Source of the DNA: JAVJQS01 sp040218815
Lineage (GTDB): Bacteria; Bacteroidota; Bacteroidia; Flavobacteriales_E; Vicingaceae
Assembly (NCBI GenBank): GCA_040218815.1
Contig: JAVJQS010000011.1
Location: 28,111 to 92,110, forward strand
Reading direction: 5' to 3'
Length of the DNA: 64,000 bases
Shown: positions 63,497 to 64,000 of the stretch, in pieces
Layout of the letters: each line of letters starts with the position of its first letter
Numbering within the stretch: position 1 is the stretch's first letter
Made by a program: the position numbers and the translations under genes
The notes under the pieces: model-generated
Told to the model about the DNA's origin: nothing
Database searches by the model: none
What the model saw: the letters and a program-made list of their open reading frames with translations, nothing else

Positions 63497-63504
63497 CAAA
63501 GATA
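63497..63504 (-). promoter_or_regulatory. -7 promoter box of the PfkB kinase gene
   Basis: Minus-strand TATCTTTG fits TAnnTTTG, 24 bp before the ATG. Confidence 0.5.
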
Positions 63505-63561
63505 TTGTTTAATTCAAAACTTTGGGCTAATATTGCACCCCAGTTTATGAAACTGTGAAAT

Positions 63562-63671
63562 TCCTCCTTAGCTCAGTTGGTTAGAGCATCTGATCCCGAT
63601 TTATCGGGAAGGGTCCTTGCAACTAAAACCAAGAGGGGGAATTTGAAAATATTGAAATAAAGGAATTATAT
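63562..63671 (+). pseudogene. Broken tRNA-Asn copy 1 with anticodon-loop palindrome
   Basis: Matches the intact tRNA-Asn from TCCTCCT through the D arm to GCATCTGA. Then the palindrome TCCCGATTTATCGGGA (63594-63609) replaces the 11 bases CTGTTAATCAG that carry the anticodon. The T arm is altered (CTTG-CAACTAAAAC-CAAG, no TTCGA). The 3' strand AGGGGGA can still pair with TCCTCCT through one G-U pair. It ends with a 40-base spacer shared with copy 2. It cannot decode Asn. Confidence 0.85.
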
Positions 63672-63793
63672 TCCTCCTTAGCTCTCACGAATTGTCGTGA
63701 TGGTTAGAGCATCTGATCCCGATTTATCGGGAAGTTTCCTAGCAACTAAAACCAAGAGGGGGAATTTGAAATATTGAAATAAAGGAATTATAT
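63672..63793 (+). pseudogene. Broken tRNA-Asn copy 2 with two palindromes
   Basis: Same as copy 1 but with a second palindrome, TCACGAATTGTCGTGA (63685-63700), in place of the D-loop bases AGT, as well as TCCCGATTTATCGGGA (63717-63732) in place of the anticodon loop. The altered T arm (AGCAACTAAAACCAAG) and the 3' AGGGGGA are as in copy 1. The same spacer (GAAATATTGAAATAAAGG) precedes the intact gene. Confidence 0.85.
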
Positions 63794-63867
63794 TCCTCCT
63801 TAGCTCAGTTGGTTAGAGCATCTGACTGTTAATCAGAGGGTCCTTGGTTCGAGCCCAAGAGGAGGAG
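63794..63867 (+). tRNA. tRNA-Asn (anticodon GTT)
   Basis: Complete 74-nt cloverleaf: acceptor TCCTCCT / AGGAGGA, D arm GCTC-AGTTGGTTA-GAGC, anticodon stem TCTGA/TCAGA around CTGTTAA with GTT at 63828-63830, T arm CTTGG-TTCGAGC-CCAAG, discriminator G. CCA not encoded. It is the last of three tandem tRNA-Asn-like units. Confidence 0.95.
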
Positions 63868-63869
63868 CA

Positions 63870-63897
63870 AAAGGCTTCGCATTATGCGAAGCCTTTT
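63870..63897 (+). terminator. Terminator after tRNA-Asn
   Basis: 12-bp stem AAAGGCTTCGCA / TGCGAAGCCTTT, loop TTA, then a T run. Confidence 0.88.
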
Positions 63898-63909
63898 TTA
63901 TTTTAGCCC

Positions 63910-64000
63910 ATGCCTTACTTTGTTTACATCTTATATTCTGGAAGGATTGATAAATACTATGTAGGAAAGTCTGAAAACCCTACTAACCGTCTGAATTATC
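63910..64000 (+). CDS. GIY-YIG nuclease-domain protein, N-terminal fragment (3' end outside window)
   Basis: The frame starts at ATG 63910 and runs to the window end (30 codons). It encodes MPYFVYILYSGRIDKYYVGK, then SENPTNRLNY. This is the start of a single-domain GIY-YIG protein: the first beta strand YFVYILYS matches the 'GIY' element and KYYVGKSENPTNRL the 'YIG' element with the conserved Arg. Small proteins of about 80-100 residues with this beginning are common in Bacteroidota. It is 42 bp after the tRNA-Asn, directly behind its terminator. Function of the family is not established. Confidence 0.85.
   Translation, partial: MPYFVYILYSGRIDKYYVGKSENPTNRLNY

Overview
The window is a contiguous piece of a low-GC chromosome from a member of the Bacteroidota, most likely a marine-type Flavobacteriales (Cryomorphaceae/Crocinitomicaceae-like). 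The evidence is internal: type IX secretion C-terminal sorting domains (23054-24682, 45084-47624), the Bacteroidota promoter box TAnnTTTG in front of many genes, A-rich leaders instead of strong Shine-Dalgarno sites, IF2/NusA/RimP and DnaG of the Bacteroidota form, many lipoproteins with a short lipobox, and YwqK/MORN-repeat proteins. Almost everything is core metabolism and housekeeping; there is no prophage, conjugative element, insertion sequence or CRISPR array.

Layout. 1-2.4 kb: methionine-salvage-type aminotransferase (cut by the window edge) with its omega-amidase partner. 2.5-4.9 kb (minus): prs-rplY-pth. 5.0-5.4 kb: tRNA-Leu(CAA) preceded by three broken tRNA-Leu copies carrying palindromes. 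5.5-15.7 kb: MFS transporter, amidohydrolase, rlmN, polyprenyl synthase, dnaG, MscS, ClC. 15.7-19.0 kb (minus): cysC-cysD-[four-helix-bundle cassette]-cysN sulfate activation. 19.2-21.6 kb: deoC plus aldehyde dehydrogenase. 21.6-31.0 kb: NhaA, T9SS protein, Nfu, gamma carbonic anhydrase, ArsC-like, fumC, Ycf48-like lipoprotein, SulP. 31.1-36.2 kb (minus): manC, SprT-like, feoB, feoA and two lipoproteins. 36.2-37.1 kb: gene-free, with ten hairpins in about 510 bp. 37.1-39.7 kb: class II ribonucleotide reductase. 40.1-44.0 kb: haem operon hemA::hemC fusion-hemD-hemB. 44.2-51.9 kb: second MscS, large T9SS protein, glycerophosphodiesterase, GNAT-nitrilase fusion, 574-residue MORN protein. 52.0-56.6 kb: rimP-nusA-infB with a hairpin in its leader. 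56.8-60.8 kb: purF-type amidotransferase and dxs. 60.9-63.5 kb: lipoprotein, universal stress protein, PfkB kinase. 63.5-64 kb: tRNA-Asn(GTT) preceded by two broken copies with palindromes and followed by the start of a GIY-YIG nuclease gene.

The most unusual material is non-coding. At two unrelated tRNA loci (Leu and Asn) the intact gene is the last member of a tandem array whose upstream members have tRNA loops replaced or interrupted by short palindromes of one shape (TCnCGA-N4-TCGnGA, 16 bp) or by a 20-bp perfect palindrome. One of the loci is followed by a GIY-YIG nuclease gene. The hairpin-rich spacer at 36.3-36.8 kb and the inverted-repeat-flanked S23-type gene inside the cys operon are the other candidates for mobile or structured elements. 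Several real genes under 60 codons (26340-26486, 35149-35322, 63910-end) are included.
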